DNA from: Grammothele lineata
Lineage: Eukaryota > Basidiomycota > Agaricomycetes > Polyporales > Polyporaceae
Assembly: GCA_002150815.3 (NCBI GenBank)
Contig: NDFF03000123.1
Span: 62,001-126,000 of the forward strand
Direction of reading: 5' to 3'
DNA length: 64,000 nucleotides
Shown here in pieces: positions 41,555 through 52,978 of this stretch (position 1 is its first letter; each line of letters begins with the position of its first letter). The notes below the pieces were generated by a model. The model ran no database searches. It saw nothing but the letters and a program-made list of their open reading frames with translations, and had not been told where the DNA came from. The position numbers and the translations under genes were made by a program.

Positions 41555-43692
41555 TCAACTAAGCCCCCACACCCCCGCCTTCCGCACGCCCTCAACAAGC
41601 GCGTCCACGTTGCCCAGCATCGTGCCCAGGATCTCCTTCTTCTCCGCCATCGTCCGCGGGCCCTTCGCGCCCTTCCACCCCGACCCCGCCCCTGACCCGG
41701 CGGTGGGGGAGCTCGCGCTTCGGGGGCCTGCGGCGGCTTTGGCGGGGCTGTCTGTCAATGGGGACGAGGAGGAAGGGGAAGGAGAGGCAGAGGAGAAGTC
41801 GGCGAGGCTTTGTGCGCGCCGGTGTAGTTTCGCTGGGGCGGGCGTCGCTGCGGGGGTGTTCGCGCCCGAGGAAGGCTTGGGCGTCTCCAGACTGGGAGTG
41901 GTGCGCGCGAGCGCGCCTTTCGACCTCGCCTGTCGGGGCGCGAGCGGAGTAGCGGCCGAGGACGGAGACGCGGCAGAAGACGCGGACGAAGTGGACGAGA
42001 CGGAAGACACTGAAGACACGGAGGACGTTGACATCCCGCGCGTATGCGTTCGTTCACGCGGGACGAGGCTCCCGCGCGAGCGGGGCGTGCGTGGGGTCAA
42101 CACCGGCTTGCGCGATTCAGCGGGAGGAGAGTCGCTCGAAGGCGACGCCGAGATCGAGCCCGAACTCGCAGAAGTCAAGAGAATAGAAGGGGGCGTCACG
42201 TCGCGCGCGGGCGTACCGCGGTCCGCTGGGGCTTTGGGCCGGAGGCCGCTCGGGCCACGGGAGAGGTGGGAAAGCTGTGGCTTGCGCGGGCTCTGAGGGA
42301 CGTAGTCGACTTCTTTCTTGAGCATGAGCAGGGAGCGGGGTTGTCCGCGTCCGAGGGCGCCCGCGGTTGGGCCGCCGGGAGGAGGGGTGACGTTGCGGGT
42401 GGAGGGGACGAGCCCGGGGATCACGAGTTGTATCGGAGCCAATGAGTCTTTGGAGAGTGGCGGAGGGTCGTGAAGGGACGCCGAGGTCGCCGCCGTGGAG
42501 GTTGAGAGGTTTGAGAAAGTAGACGATCCTGAGGAGGAACGCGAGGATGGTCGGGTTGTGAAACCGGAGGCTTCTCGTTGACAAGGAGATACATTAGGGA
42601 CGTCCAAGTTTTGCAGACTGTTCGCGGTCTCCGCAACTGATTCGGGAGGGGTCGTTTCGTCCATGAGATAAAAGTAGATGAATTCCAAACATTTCATGCT
42701 GAAAAGTGGGAAGGACAGTCAGGACTGGACGAGAAGGGTCTGAGCATGCACGAAGACACACCGGACTTCGCGCGGGGTGCCCGAGCGTTTGAGGATCTTG
42801 ACAACGACCTGTACTCCATTCAAGTCTTCAAAGACACGGAGGGAGGGGATGGAGTCGACAAGAACGCAGAGTAATGTATCCAGGACCACTGAAGCTAGGG
42901 GTATCTCTTGAGACTTGTAGACGGGGGCGGAGAAGGCACCGGCCTTTGGTGAAGTGGGAACGCTGGGTCCGTTTGGTGATGGACAGAGACGACGCGAGAC
43001 CAAAAGAAGATCTAGTAAGACCTGGCATACAATTAGCATTGGAATTCTCGCTCGCCACAAGAGTAGAAGGACGAACCTCTAGGGGGTATCTCCGGCCGAG
43101 GAACTGCTTTGTTGGTTTGTGAACGAGAGCGACACCTTGTATAATTGTCATTGCGAGAGTGAGTTGGCCGGAGAGCATGTTGACATCGTACTTGTCTTTG
43201 CCTGGGTTAGCGGTTAGAACAATCTCGGAGGCCGTGGGTTCAGGGGTTCAAAGTGGGGATAGCAAGAGGCATGCGCGCGCGACTGAAGCAACCAGATCTG
43301 CTTGAATCCCGAGGGTACAGAATCACTCACCATCGGGAGCGTCTTTGCTCAAGCAAGCATCCAGAAGTGATGATGTGTCCACAGTCCACGCAATGATTCG
43401 GGAGGCAACTGGCAAATGTGTAGTTGGTAACGGAGACCGTGTGCAACAGAAAGAGTAGACGCACCGTTGCACTGGAAAGTATCCTGCAGGGCGTTGAAGT
43501 AGCTTGGGAGGCCCTCAGCCCTAGGGTCAGCTGTTTCTGCGAGGACGTGTTCGATTGCCACCAGGGCTTCTCCCTTTGCTACCGTCGAGGTCCTGCTGGA
43601 GGAGAGCTGCACAAAATAAGTATACACGCCACCCCACACTCTACACAGAGCCGACACACATCGTCGAGAGCGTCTTGGAGGATGACGTGCAT
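41555..43692 (-). CDS. Cdc14-like septation-initiation protein (S. pombe cdc14 family)
   Basis: Six exons (43692-43660, 43606-43465, 43408-43331, 43201-43077, 43021-42762, 42698-41555) give 593 residues. The first 230 or so form the family domain: Met-His-Val-Ile-Leu-Gln-Asp-Ala-Leu-Asp-Asp at the start, Leu-Gln-Asp-Thr-Phe-Gln-Cys-Asn, Phe-Leu-Gly-Arg-Arg-Tyr-Pro-Leu-Glu, Asp-Thr-Leu-Leu-Cys-Val-Leu-Val-Asp, and Met-Lys-Cys-Leu-Glu-Phe-Ile-Tyr-Phe-Tyr-Leu-Met-Asp-Glu. The remaining 350 residues are Ser/Pro-rich and disordered, ending in a helix with Lys-Lys-Glu-Ile-Leu-Gly-Thr-Met-Leu-Gly-Asn. In fission yeast this protein (unrelated to the Cdc14 phosphatase of budding yeast) partners the Sid1 kinase in the septation initiation network. 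The upstream open frame from 43914 lacks an ATG and was excluded. Confidence 0.87.
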
Positions 43693-44088
43693 AGGCGCCA
43701 CGTTGTGGTGAGTGTTGTCCGGGTGCGGGTCCATGTTGTCGACGTCGGAGGACAAGAGAGATGGGTTTCCAGCGAGGGTCAGTTCATCGATGAAGAGAAG
43801 GGTTGTATCCGGGGCGAGAGTGGCCTGGGGTGGCGCGAGCACGGAGAATTCGGGGAGGTGGCCAAGAAGGGAGCGTCTGACGGCGCAGCGTTCGAAATCC
43901 GGAAGGAGGTTCAACCTCAGAATGGGGTTACGTAAATGGCCAGCGCGACTCTCGCGTTCTGGTCAGGTGACCGCGGCACGCGCGCGCCGCGGGGCCCGGG
44001 ACTCCGTGTCTCCAGCCTTCTCCTACCCCGCGCGGCGGCGGCCGTCCCCGCCGTTCCCACCTTCCTCTCCGACCACCACCACCCCACC
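43693..44088. other. Divergent promoter, Cdc14-like and FAH-family genes
   Basis: 396 bases between two start codons; GC-rich towards the FAH side, no TATA box evident. Confidence 0.5.
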
Positions 44089-45365
44089 ATGTCGCCCATC
44101 AGGACTGTGAGTGCTCCGCACTTGGCGAATTTGCCTGCGCTGAAGACCGTTTGCAGCAATGGACCCGTCTCATCCGTTTCGTCGCCGCGGAGACGGCGCA
44201 GGTGCACATCGGTGAACCCGTGGACCCCAAACTCGACGGTACGCTCTATTTCCGCAGTCTATTGGAACCGCTGACGCGACCACGCGCTTCAGTCGGTCTC
44301 GCGTCCTCTCAAAAGAAACCCATCAAGGCCTACGAGATCCTTGGCTCTGCCCTCGACCCCGCTGCTCAGGTCTCCAAGAATGTCCTCACCGTTAAGCAGC
44401 TTCTTGCACCGCTCTCTCGCGAAGAGGTTGGACTCGTACGCTGCTTGGGCTTGAACTATGCCGATCACGCCGTATGTACTGAGTTTCATGCTAGTAAGCA
44501 TTCTGCTGACTGAGTGCCCCATAGGCCGAGGCGAACCTGGCCAAACCAACGTGTGTACCCATTCAGAGCTACTATCTTTGGACGAGTCTTACCTGCACAA
44601 AGATATCCCGTCCTCTTCTACAAGCCGGTCGCCTCTCTGATTGGCCCAGACGTCCCCGTTACTATCCCAAAACACGTCCAGCCCGTTGAGAAGCATCTCC
44701 CCGACTATGAAGTCGAGCTTACAATAGTCATTGGCAAGCCAGCAAAGAACGTTTCCGAGGCTGAGGCGCTCGACTACGTTCTCGCGTACACTGCCGGCAA
44801 CGACGTCAGTTTGCTCACAGCTCTGCTCTTCTGCTTCTCACATTGTCATGTAGATATCCTTCAGGTACCACCAGATGGCCGTGTCCCAATGGAACTTCTC
44901 CAAGGGCTATGGTAAGCCTTGGTTCTAAGAATATACGCACACGATCCTAATGCTTATTCATAGACAACACGACCCCAATTGGACCGTGCCTCGTCGCCGC
45001 CCACTCTATCGCCGACCCCCAGAAGATCCCTCTTAAGACGGTGGTAAACGGCAAGACCGTCCAGGACGGCTCCACAGCGTACGTTCCCAGAGCGCCCCCA
45101 CACACCCACTGTCCCGCTCAGTGCACCCGCCTTCAGTGACCAGATCTTCAACGTGCGGCAGACGATTGCGTTCCTCTCGCAGGGAACGACTCTGATGCCC
45201 GGTACGATCATCATGACTGGTACGCCCAAGGGTGTCGGCTTCGTCAAGAAGCCCCCCGTTTACTTGAAGGACGGCGACGACATGAGCGTCTGGGTCGGCA
45301 ACGGCATCGGCACCCTCGTAAACCCGGTAGTCGAGGAACGCGGGGGCCCGAAGGCGAAGCTTTAA
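44089..45365 (+). CDS. Fumarylacetoacetate hydrolase-domain protein (FAHD-like)
   Basis: Eight exons (44089-44106, 44157-44238, 44293-44471, 44525-44550, 44603-44804, 44854-44911, 44964-45078, 45137-45365) give 302 residues. Family signatures are Cys-Leu-Gly-Leu-Asn-Tyr-Ala-Asp-His, Pro-Val-Leu-Phe-Tyr-Lys-Pro, Asp-Tyr-Glu-Val-Glu-Leu-Thr-Ile-Val-Ile-Gly (Glu metal ligands), Gly-Asn-Asp-Ile-Ser and the late Pro-Gly-Thr-Ile-Ile-Met-Thr-Gly-Thr-Pro-Lys-Gly-Val-Gly loop. The size fits FAHD1/2-type acylpyruvase or oxaloacetate decarboxylase, or a catabolic hydrolase, rather than true FAH, which is longer. A divalent metal is expected at the active site. The first coding exon is only 18 nt and another is 26 nt. 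No other tyrosine-catabolism genes are nearby. Confidence 0.9.
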
Positions 45366-46090
45366 GCAACGCGTTCCCGACCCTTACGTCCGAGGCTTTC
45401 CCTTCCCCCATCAAGGAGCGTGGGTATATTGAGTCAGGGCGGTATAAGCGTTTGCGCGACCTATGCAGGTCCGGCCCGGCTGCGCACTCGCTCTCTGTAC
45501 GTTGTATGTTTAACTAATCTCGGCCTCTCTGTTCGTCTGCATCCTGGATTGAATACACTCTGCTTCTCGAGCTCGCTCATCGCGTCAGACTCTTCCCTAG
45601 CGTTGGCTACCGTGGGTGGCTGCCGGTAATCCCTCGGTCATCCGCGCGACTCGATTACCTATGCCGACCATTCTCTGAGAGTTGCCGCTCCTCGAGCTTT
45701 GCCTGATATGACAGAAAACAATGTTAAAGCCTTGCTGACGTAGACAGGCCAAGCCATCAACGAAGCCTGCACCGGCCTGTCCCGCACGGGCTCATAACAG
45801 AGGTGAGCACCGTCCGCGAAATTGTCTCACATGTACGGGCCCGCCCGCCCAACTTAGGTCAGTGGACTCCACGCCGGAACCTGCTACGGTGTTTAGGTCT
45901 TCTATTGCACACGCGTATGGGATCCTCATACAGCGTGCCAAGCATCTTCCCAAATGCCGAATGTAGTGCCTACGGCTCGAATTTCTACCTCAGGAACCGC
46001 CTCTGCTGCTGAATGATCCTTCACACAGAGTCATTCAGGTGGGCGGACGTCGGGCGGCGCATCGGGCGGATCCATTCCGCGTTTGCGCGC
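45366..46090. other. Intergenic upstream of GLOX2
   Basis: About 720 bases; FAH 3' flank and GLOX2 upstream region, no gene seen. No KRE6-like sequence here, unlike the regions upstream of GLOX1 and GLOX3. Confidence 0.5.
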
Positions 46091-46098
46091 TATAAAAG
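46091..46098 (+). promoter_or_regulatory. TATA box of GLOX2
   Basis: TATAAAAG about 90 nt upstream of the ATG at 46185, matching the spacing at GLOX1 and GLOX3. Confidence 0.65.
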
Positions 46099-46184
46099 TG
46101 TTGTTTGCTGAGAACGGGAAGACCAGCCTGGTCGTAGTCGCCTACCCCAGCTCTCCTCCTCTCCTCTCTTCTTCCGGGACCAGG

Positions 46185-48069
46185 ATGAAGCTCGCCGCCC
46201 TTTCGTTGCTCTCTCTCCTCGCGCCGTTTGCGGCCTCGGCGCCTGCGCAGGCAGGATGGAAATTCAACCTGATGAATGTGACCTCGGGCATCGTCGCCCT
46301 CGAGTCGATCGTCGTCTCGCCCACACTCGTCGTCTTCTTCGACCGCGCGTCGAACGACCCGCTCCAGATCAACAACCACTCCGCGTGGGGCGCACTTTGG
46401 AACCTCGAGTCGCAGACGGTCACTCCGCTCGACGTGCTCACGAACTCGTTCTGCGCGAGTGGTGCGCTCCTCTCTAACGGCACAATGGTGCGTGCGCACC
46501 CTCCATTCCTGCGTGTGCGTGGGTCTCCCGGGACTGACGTATGAGCGATCCCTGCTCCTACACCCCCTTCAGGCCAGCGTTGGCGGTGACCCCCGCGGCT
46601 TCGTGGGTAACCCCGCGATCCACCCAGGCAACCAGGCGATCCGCATCTTTGAGCCATGCGCGTCACCGACAGGTGAGGGCTGCACGCTCTTCGAGGACCC
46701 GACGACGCTGCACCTGCTCGCGGACCGCTGGTACCCGTCCTCGATCCGCATCTTCGACGGGAGCCTGCTCATCGTCGGGGGCACACACGTCAACGCCAAC
46801 TTCTACAACGTCGACCCCGAGAACAGCTTCGAGTTCTTCCCGCGCAAGGAGGACACGGTCCGCCCGTCCGCGTTCTTGGAGCGCTCGCTCCCCGCGAACC
46901 TGTTCCCGCGGTGCGTGTCATTCTTCCCATGCGCTCCCTCCCCCCTCCCGGCGCCTGACGGTGTGGTCCTCGCAGCATCTTCGCGCTCCCTGACGGCAAG
47001 GTCTTCATGGTCGCGAATAACCAGTCGATCATCTACGACATCGAGGCCAACACCGAGCGCATCCTCCCCGACATCCCGAACAACGTCCGCGTGACGAACC
47101 CCATCGACGGCTCCGCGATTCTGCTCCCGCTCTCGCCCCCGGACTACGTCCCCGAGGTGCTCGTCTGCGGGGGCACGGCCACGGACCCGATCGATCCGTC
47201 GCTGCTCTCGTCGCAGACTCCCGCATCGTCGCAGTGCTCGCGCATCACGCTCACCGAGGAGGGCATCGCGAAGGGCTGGGAGGTCGAGCACATGCTCGAG
47301 GGCCGCACGATGCCCGAGCTCGTGCACATCCCGAACGGGCAGGTGCTCATCGCCAACGGGGCGGGCACGGGCTTCGCCGCGATCTCGCAGGTGCCGGACC
47401 CGGCGGGGAACGCGAACTGCGACCACGCGGTGCTCACGCCCTCGATCTACACCCCCGACCTGCCCCTCGGGCAGCGTATCTCGAACAAGGGCCTCCCGAG
47501 CTCGGGCATCGCGCGCGTGTACCACTCGAGCATCACGCTGACCCCACAGGGCAACTTCCTGGTCGCGGGCAGCAACCCGAACAACGACTTCAACACGACG
47601 GTGGACAAGTTCCCGAGCGAGCTCCGCGTGCAGACGCTCGACCCGCCGTTCATTTCTGTACCTCGCCCGTCGATCCTCAGCATGCCCGAGAAGCTCGCCT
47701 TCGGGAAGACGTTCACCGTCCCGATCTCCGTCCCCGCGTCGCTCAAGGCGCCCGGCTCGAAGATTCAGGGTGAGTACTATCCCTCTTCCCGTTCGCACTC
47801 CAACCGTATGCTCACCGGCCCTCTTCGTACTGGCAGTATCGCTCATGGACCTCGGCTTCTCCTCGCACGCGTTCCACTCGAGCGCGCGCCTCGTCTTCAT
47901 GGACGCCAAGATCTCGCCCGACCACAAGACGCTCACGTTCACGACGCCGCCGAACGGCAAGATCTACCCACCCGGACCCGCGACGGTCTTCCTCACGATC
48001 AACGATGTTACCAGCGAGGGCCAGTGGGTCATGGTGGGCAGCGGCAACTCTCCGCCGACACTCGAGTAA
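46185..48069 (+). CDS. glox: Glyoxal oxidase 2 (secreted copper radical oxidase, AA5_1)
   Basis: Four exons (46185-46487, 46573-46910, 46976-47769, 47837-48069) encode 555 residues, with introns at the same three positions as GLOX1 and GLOX3. The signal peptide ends near Ala-Gln-Ala. Active-site residues are Cys90 (Asn-Ser-Phe-Cys), Tyr155 (Arg-Trp-Tyr-Pro-Ser), Tyr396-His397 (Arg-Val-Tyr-His-Ser) and a distal His near 489 (Phe-Ser-Ser-His). It is the most diverged of the three copies, and its codons end in C or G noticeably more often than in GLOX1 and GLOX3, which suggests strong expression or an older separate copy. Expected activity is oxidation of small aldehydes to acids with release of H2O2 outside the cell. 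It is not adjacent to a KRE6 gene. Confidence 0.94.
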
Positions 48070-48800
48070 ATTCGGTGTTGCGGTAGTACGGTGCCTTGCC
48101 CTGTCTGTCAAGTAGTAGTTAACAAGTTATTTTCGCATCAAAATACATCAACGTCATCTCTGACTTCAGGACTTTGTGTGCGTTCTTCCTACGGGCATCG
48201 TGCGCCGTCCCCCCTAAAGATTACGCTCCCACGACGTCCGCTATGGTCGACGACGGAAGTACAGAATGAATCCCGTTCCCGTCCAGCTCCGTCTCGGGGA
48301 CCGTCAACGGAGACGGAGCCCCGCCCTCGCCGTGCAACTCGTAGAACGTGATAGAACCTGCCGTCAACCCGTCATCCCGCCGCTCTCGAAGCTACAGTGA
48401 GAAAGCTACGCCGTAGCGATCGATGTGATTATTAGTCGTGCGTCTGTAGACTACAGTGGGTAGGGATGATAAAATACGTGGGATCCTAGCTCCGGGATAG
48501 GTCGGTAGTAGATAGACGGAGGCCTGTTGATACACTGCTAGTGCTGACCTGGGGCCCTTGCTCAGCTATGTACACTTTACAACGCCCCGCGACGGGCGTG
48601 GGTGAGCGACGGCAGACGACGACACAGAGATGGGAAACAAGACAAGAGACGAGGAACGGGAGACAAGAGACATCTGGCAGCACGAAAGCATACGCGAAGA
48701 GACCGGACAATCTATGGGGAACGAAACCAAGCAACAGTCCATCACGGGTACAGCGGCGGACCCGCACGCCTCCACTCGCCTGCCCGCCCACACGCCAGGG
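48070..48800. other. Convergent intergenic region
   Basis: Between the stops of GLOX2 and the Zn2Cys6 regulator. No gene seen. Confidence 0.5.
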
Positions 48801-51800
48801 CTACATGTCATACCGCCCCTGCGACATGCGGTAGTCCGCGCCACCTCCACCCCCACCCGCATACTGCTGCCGCATAATCTGGTCCATAAGCGCGAACTCA
48901 TCCGCGCTAAAATCAAGCTGCAGCGCCTGCGCGATCTGCGCGCCCGTCGGCCCCGCCCCCGCCGCTCCCCTCGCCGCTCCCGGCGCGCGAGACCCAAATG
49001 GAGCCCCAGGTGGCGCGTCCATGTCCGTCTGGAACCCTCTCCCCCCTGATCCCCCACCAGCGCTGCCACCGCTAGTGGAGGGCCCGAAGTCGGGAATGCC
49101 AAGGACCATGTACGGCCTGTTCGAGAGCGGCTGGCCGCCCATGAGCCCGAGGTCCATGTTCATGTTCGTCAGCCCAAAGTCCATCTCGACGTCGTCGCCC
49201 AAACCCGCCATCCCGCTCCCGCCCACGCTGCCGTTCGTGGCGCCCCCGAGCGCGAACGGGGGCGCACTTGCGCCGAAGAGCGAGCTGGGGCCGGCGTTGG
49301 TGCTGGGGCCGGCGCTGGTGGAGGAGGAGGAAGTCGCAGTGGAAACGGGAAGGGCACCGAAGTCCGCGCGGGGCCAGTGCGGGGAGTGCGAGAGCGCGTG
49401 AGGGGCGGTGTTGGCTGCCGCGGTATATCGGCATTGGTCCCGGAGGGCGTCGAGGCTCGTGATGGTCGTCGTGAGCGAGAGCGCGTCGACGTGGTCGTTC
49501 GCCGCCGACGAGGACGAAGGCCCGGCAAGCCCGTTGTTAGGCGCGGTGCTCGTTGTGGGGCTCGAGCCGGGGCCACCGGAGAAGTGGTAGTTGTCGAGGT
49601 CGCGGTCTTGTTGCTGGTGTTGCTGGTGTTGGTGCTGATGGGCAACGGAAGCGGGGGAGGGAGGGAGGAGGTCTTTAGGTTCAAGCGTGCGCATGAGGAG
49701 GCGGGGCCGGAGCTGCTCGTGGAGGAGGTTGGAGAGGATCGTCGCGACTTCGTTCGCGCACTCGAACGACTTGCCCGCGATGAGCAGGTACCGGATGCAC
49801 TGCTCGGCCTGGGAGAGCGCGCTGGTGAGAGCGACGCGGCCGAGGCGGGGTCCGGAAGTTGCTTGGACGGCGGAGAGGACGAAGGAGGTGCCGGCACAGT
49901 AGACGACTTGCATGAGTGTGATGGGGATGTAGCGGAGTGTGTACCGCTCGTGCCAGATTCCGAGGAGAAGGATAATGTTGTCACCCGCACGATTGCAGAG
50001 CTGATATCGTACCCGGTCAGCTGAGTACGGAGAGCGATTGAAAGGGGACACTACCTTGACATGGTCGATATCCGGCCCTGAGCCCGACTTCGTCCTCCTG
50101 TAGAAAGGCCGGTGCAGGAGGAGTAGTAACCACCAATACACAAGGTGCACCATGAGACGATGTGGCAGTGCGTTGGGTCGGCTAGCGGCGGTAAGGTCCA
50201 CCTCGGGAGTAAGCGAGTCCTTCCAATTGTTCAATTGAATACTGCACGCCCATCAGCCGTAACGCGGGCGAAAAAGCAACAAAAGCACGTACTCCAACTC
50301 GCTGACGGTCTGGTAGGCTCCTTCACGCCTCGAGCCAGGACCCAGGCTGTTCCTGTAGACACAAAACGCGTCAGCCAGCTTTCCACACGCGCAACAGACA
50401 CAGTTAGCACTCACACAAAATCCATAATCCTCCTCCCAATCAGCATCAACTCGCACGAGCACTCAAACGTCTTGACCACATTGCTCGGCTGCGGCGGCAT
50501 CTTGCTCGGCGCCCAGTACCACGCGCTCTGGTCGATCTCGCTGCCCACGAAGGGCACCGGGAACGACCGGTCCTTCTCCCGCGGCGGGGTCACGCAGCAC
50601 TCGCGCCCGACGTAGAGCGACCAGACGACGTCCTGGGAGAAGATCGTCCAGTAGGCCCAGTTCCGGTCGAGCATGTCTTGCTGCGTGATCAGCCCGGACT
50701 TGACCCATGGGGAGCAGTCCGTCTTGAGCCCGACTGCGCGTGCGTTGGGTGGAGAGGATAGAAGGAGGGAAGGTGAGAAGGAGGCGGGTATGAACGGGTA
50801 GGGTGCGACTTACGCGATTGGCTCATGCGCCCGGCCATTCCTAAGTAGACGGGCCGTACGTTAGCGCTGCGTAACCGTCGCCCACCCCACACGCGCGAAC
50901 GCACCGAAATAGAGGTACGCCAAACTCTGATCTCCACACACCGAGTGGAACGCGGCGAGGGTCCCGAGCGCCGTAACGAGCGCGATGGTGGGCTTCTGGC
51001 ACTCGCCCTCGATGTAGCTCTTCGCGCGCTCGGCGAACATGTTCCGGCAGCGCATGTTCTTGAGCACGGGGTCGTCCGTGTACGCCGTCGCGAGCGCGAT
51101 GACCGCGTTGTGCAGCATCGGGCTGTAATGCGCGAGCTTCGGCACGGGCGCGGTGGGCGGGATGCTCAGCGCGCGGTGCATGTCGCGCAGGAAGAGCTCG
51201 GGGATGATGCGGAGGCCCCAGCACATGAAGAACTTGAAGAGGATCTCGAGCAGCCGGTCGTGCTCGGCGCGCGAGAGGGGGATGTCGGACGGGAGGTGGC
51301 GCGACCAGTCGAAGTAGGCGGGGGTGAGCGTGTGAGGGGCGGGTTCAGGGGAGGCGGAGGGCTTCGCGTCGCTGGACGCGGGGGATGAGCGGGTGGCGCC
51401 GAGACGCCATATGGATGTGGGTCCATGGTATTCCAAGTCGGTATCTTGCAGCTGCAAGTCGAGGCGTGAGCGGAGGAATAAACGCGAACGACTACACGAG
51501 CTCTAGAACGCGGGGGAACCTTGGCCATTCGTAATAAGCCCCGCGCCACCGACGGAGGCCGGAGGACCAGGTGACAGTGCGCGGGCAGTGTAGAGTCCGC
51601 GAAAGAGCGCATTAGGCGCTCATTTCCCTTCACTAGGTGCCACGGGCGAATGCGATGCCTACCCGCATCATCCTCATGCATACAGCCAATTTTATCACTC
51701 TTGGACTGAGACGCGGCCGCTGCACGCTGGCAGCCTCGCAGCGGAGACACAGACGAATGCATGGGGAAGAGCAGGAAAGCGGGCGCCGGAGAACGCAGCT

Positions 51801-52574
51801 GAAATCGAACACTGAGGAAGGAAGGACTCACCACAAGATGTCGCGTAGGAGAGATGAGGTGGTCAATGTCTGACTCGCCTGTCGAAGAAGAGCCGCCCTC
51901 ATCCGTGGAGTTTGAACTGGAGGCCGTCCTGTGCGCTTCGGGTGATTGTGGGGAAGTGGTGGTTTCGCTAAGGGTCTTGGGAACTGCGGATGAGGAGACG
52001 CCTCCGTGATTCTCCTTGCAGGCGTCGACGGTGGCCTGTAGGTCTTGTACCTTGGACTCTAGTGCTCGGATGTAGTTCTCGAGTGACTCGAAGTGTTGCT
52101 GGGTGCGGGCCTTCTTGGCTGTCTCCTTGCCCCAGGAGCACTGCTCGGCGACGGCGACAAAGGATCGAGAGGCGAATGTGGTTCGAATCGGATGTGTAAA
52201 GAAGCGCAAAAAAGTTGCGAGCATGCGTCGAACAGAAAATAAGTGAGGGAGGCGGAGATGTGCGTGAGACGAGGGTGTTGAACGGAATGAGAATACGGAC
52301 CTCAGATGCCCTTCCAGCCTTCTCGCAAGGCCCACAGACAGGTGTCCTACCATCGCATTTGCTCTTTCTGTAGGAGAAGAAAAACAGATGAGTGACGCGC
52401 TGGACGAACGAGATGCGAGAAGGGGGAAACAGGAGAGCGCGGTATGGGGGAGACGGAGAGGTACGATAGGAAGGCGTACCGTTTCCTGCAGTGAGAGCAG
52501 GCTTGTTTTGCGTATGTTCCCCTGCCTGATGGAACGACCGCATCTGGCCTTGCACGTTGTTTGGGCTCCTTCAT
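48801..52574 (-). CDS. Zn2Cys6 fungal transcription factor
   Basis: Nine exons (52574-52480, 52367-52301, 52140-51832, 51451-50905, 50840-50814, 50733-50415, 50352-50293, 50241-50055, 50000-48801) give 779 residues. The binuclear zinc cluster is complete at Cys26, 29, 36, 43, 46 and 55 (Cys-x2-Cys-x6-Cys-x6-Cys-x2-Cys-x8-Cys), followed by a coiled-coil dimerisation stretch (Leu-Glu-Asn-Tyr-Ile-Arg-Ala-Leu-Glu-Ser-Lys-Val). The middle is a Fungal_trans-type regulatory domain with Tyr-Phe-Gly-Met-Ala-Gly-Arg-Met-Ser-Gln-Ser, and the C-terminus is rich in Gly/Ala/Ser/Gln. The domain order resembles the NIT4/XlnR-type regulators, but the specific pathway is not readable. The intron after exon 3 is long (380 nt). 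It is divergent from amino-acid permease 2 across about 400 bases, suggesting a possible regulator/target pair. Confidence 0.9.
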
Positions 52575-52978
52575 GGTCGCGGGGAGCGAGCGGGTCGGGA
52601 TCGGGAAATTGTGAATGTGGGGTAACCGGACAAGAGACGGAACGCACCCGTTCCCCTCGGCCGCGGGTCCCGACCCCCGACAAAGATAAGATAAGATCCG
52701 CGAAATCACCAAGGATCGATTCGCTCGAGGTCCTCTCGCGGACCCCGCTCACCGCAGTTACCCGAAGCGGAAATGCGGCCATGGGCGGGCGGGACCCCGG
52801 AGGAAAACCGTCTGCCGGGACGAAGCTTCTTCCCGCTCACCGGGCGCACAAATTGCGAAGAAATTGCACAAGCGCGATCGCGCGGGGACTGTGCACACGA
52901 TGCACACCAGAGGCCGCCCTCGCGCCCTTGCTCCCGCCCTCCACCACATCGGCCAGAGCGTCCTGCTCGCCGCCCCCC
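52575..52978. other. Divergent promoter, Zn2Cys6 regulator and permease 2
   Basis: 404 bases between two ATGs. An AAGATAAGATAAGAT stretch near 52685 contains overlapping GATA sites, the type bound by GATA-family nitrogen regulators. Confidence 0.55.
52683..52697. promoter_or_regulatory. Clustered GATA motifs in the divergent promoter
   Basis: Two tandem GATAAGATAAG-type cores within 15 bases, between a Zn2Cys6 regulator and an amino-acid permease. GATA factors of the AreA/NIT2 type control nitrogen permeases in fungi (family knowledge); occupancy here is inferred. Confidence 0.45.

Noticed and set aside
43579..43914. Extended N-terminus of the Cdc14-like protein
   Set aside because: The frame upstream of Met 43692 opens with TTG, has no ATG before an in-frame stop, and the protein family begins at the chosen Met.
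46803..47960. Minus-strand frame of 385 codons
   Set aside because: Exactly antisense to GLOX2 exons; arises from its strong C/G codon endings.
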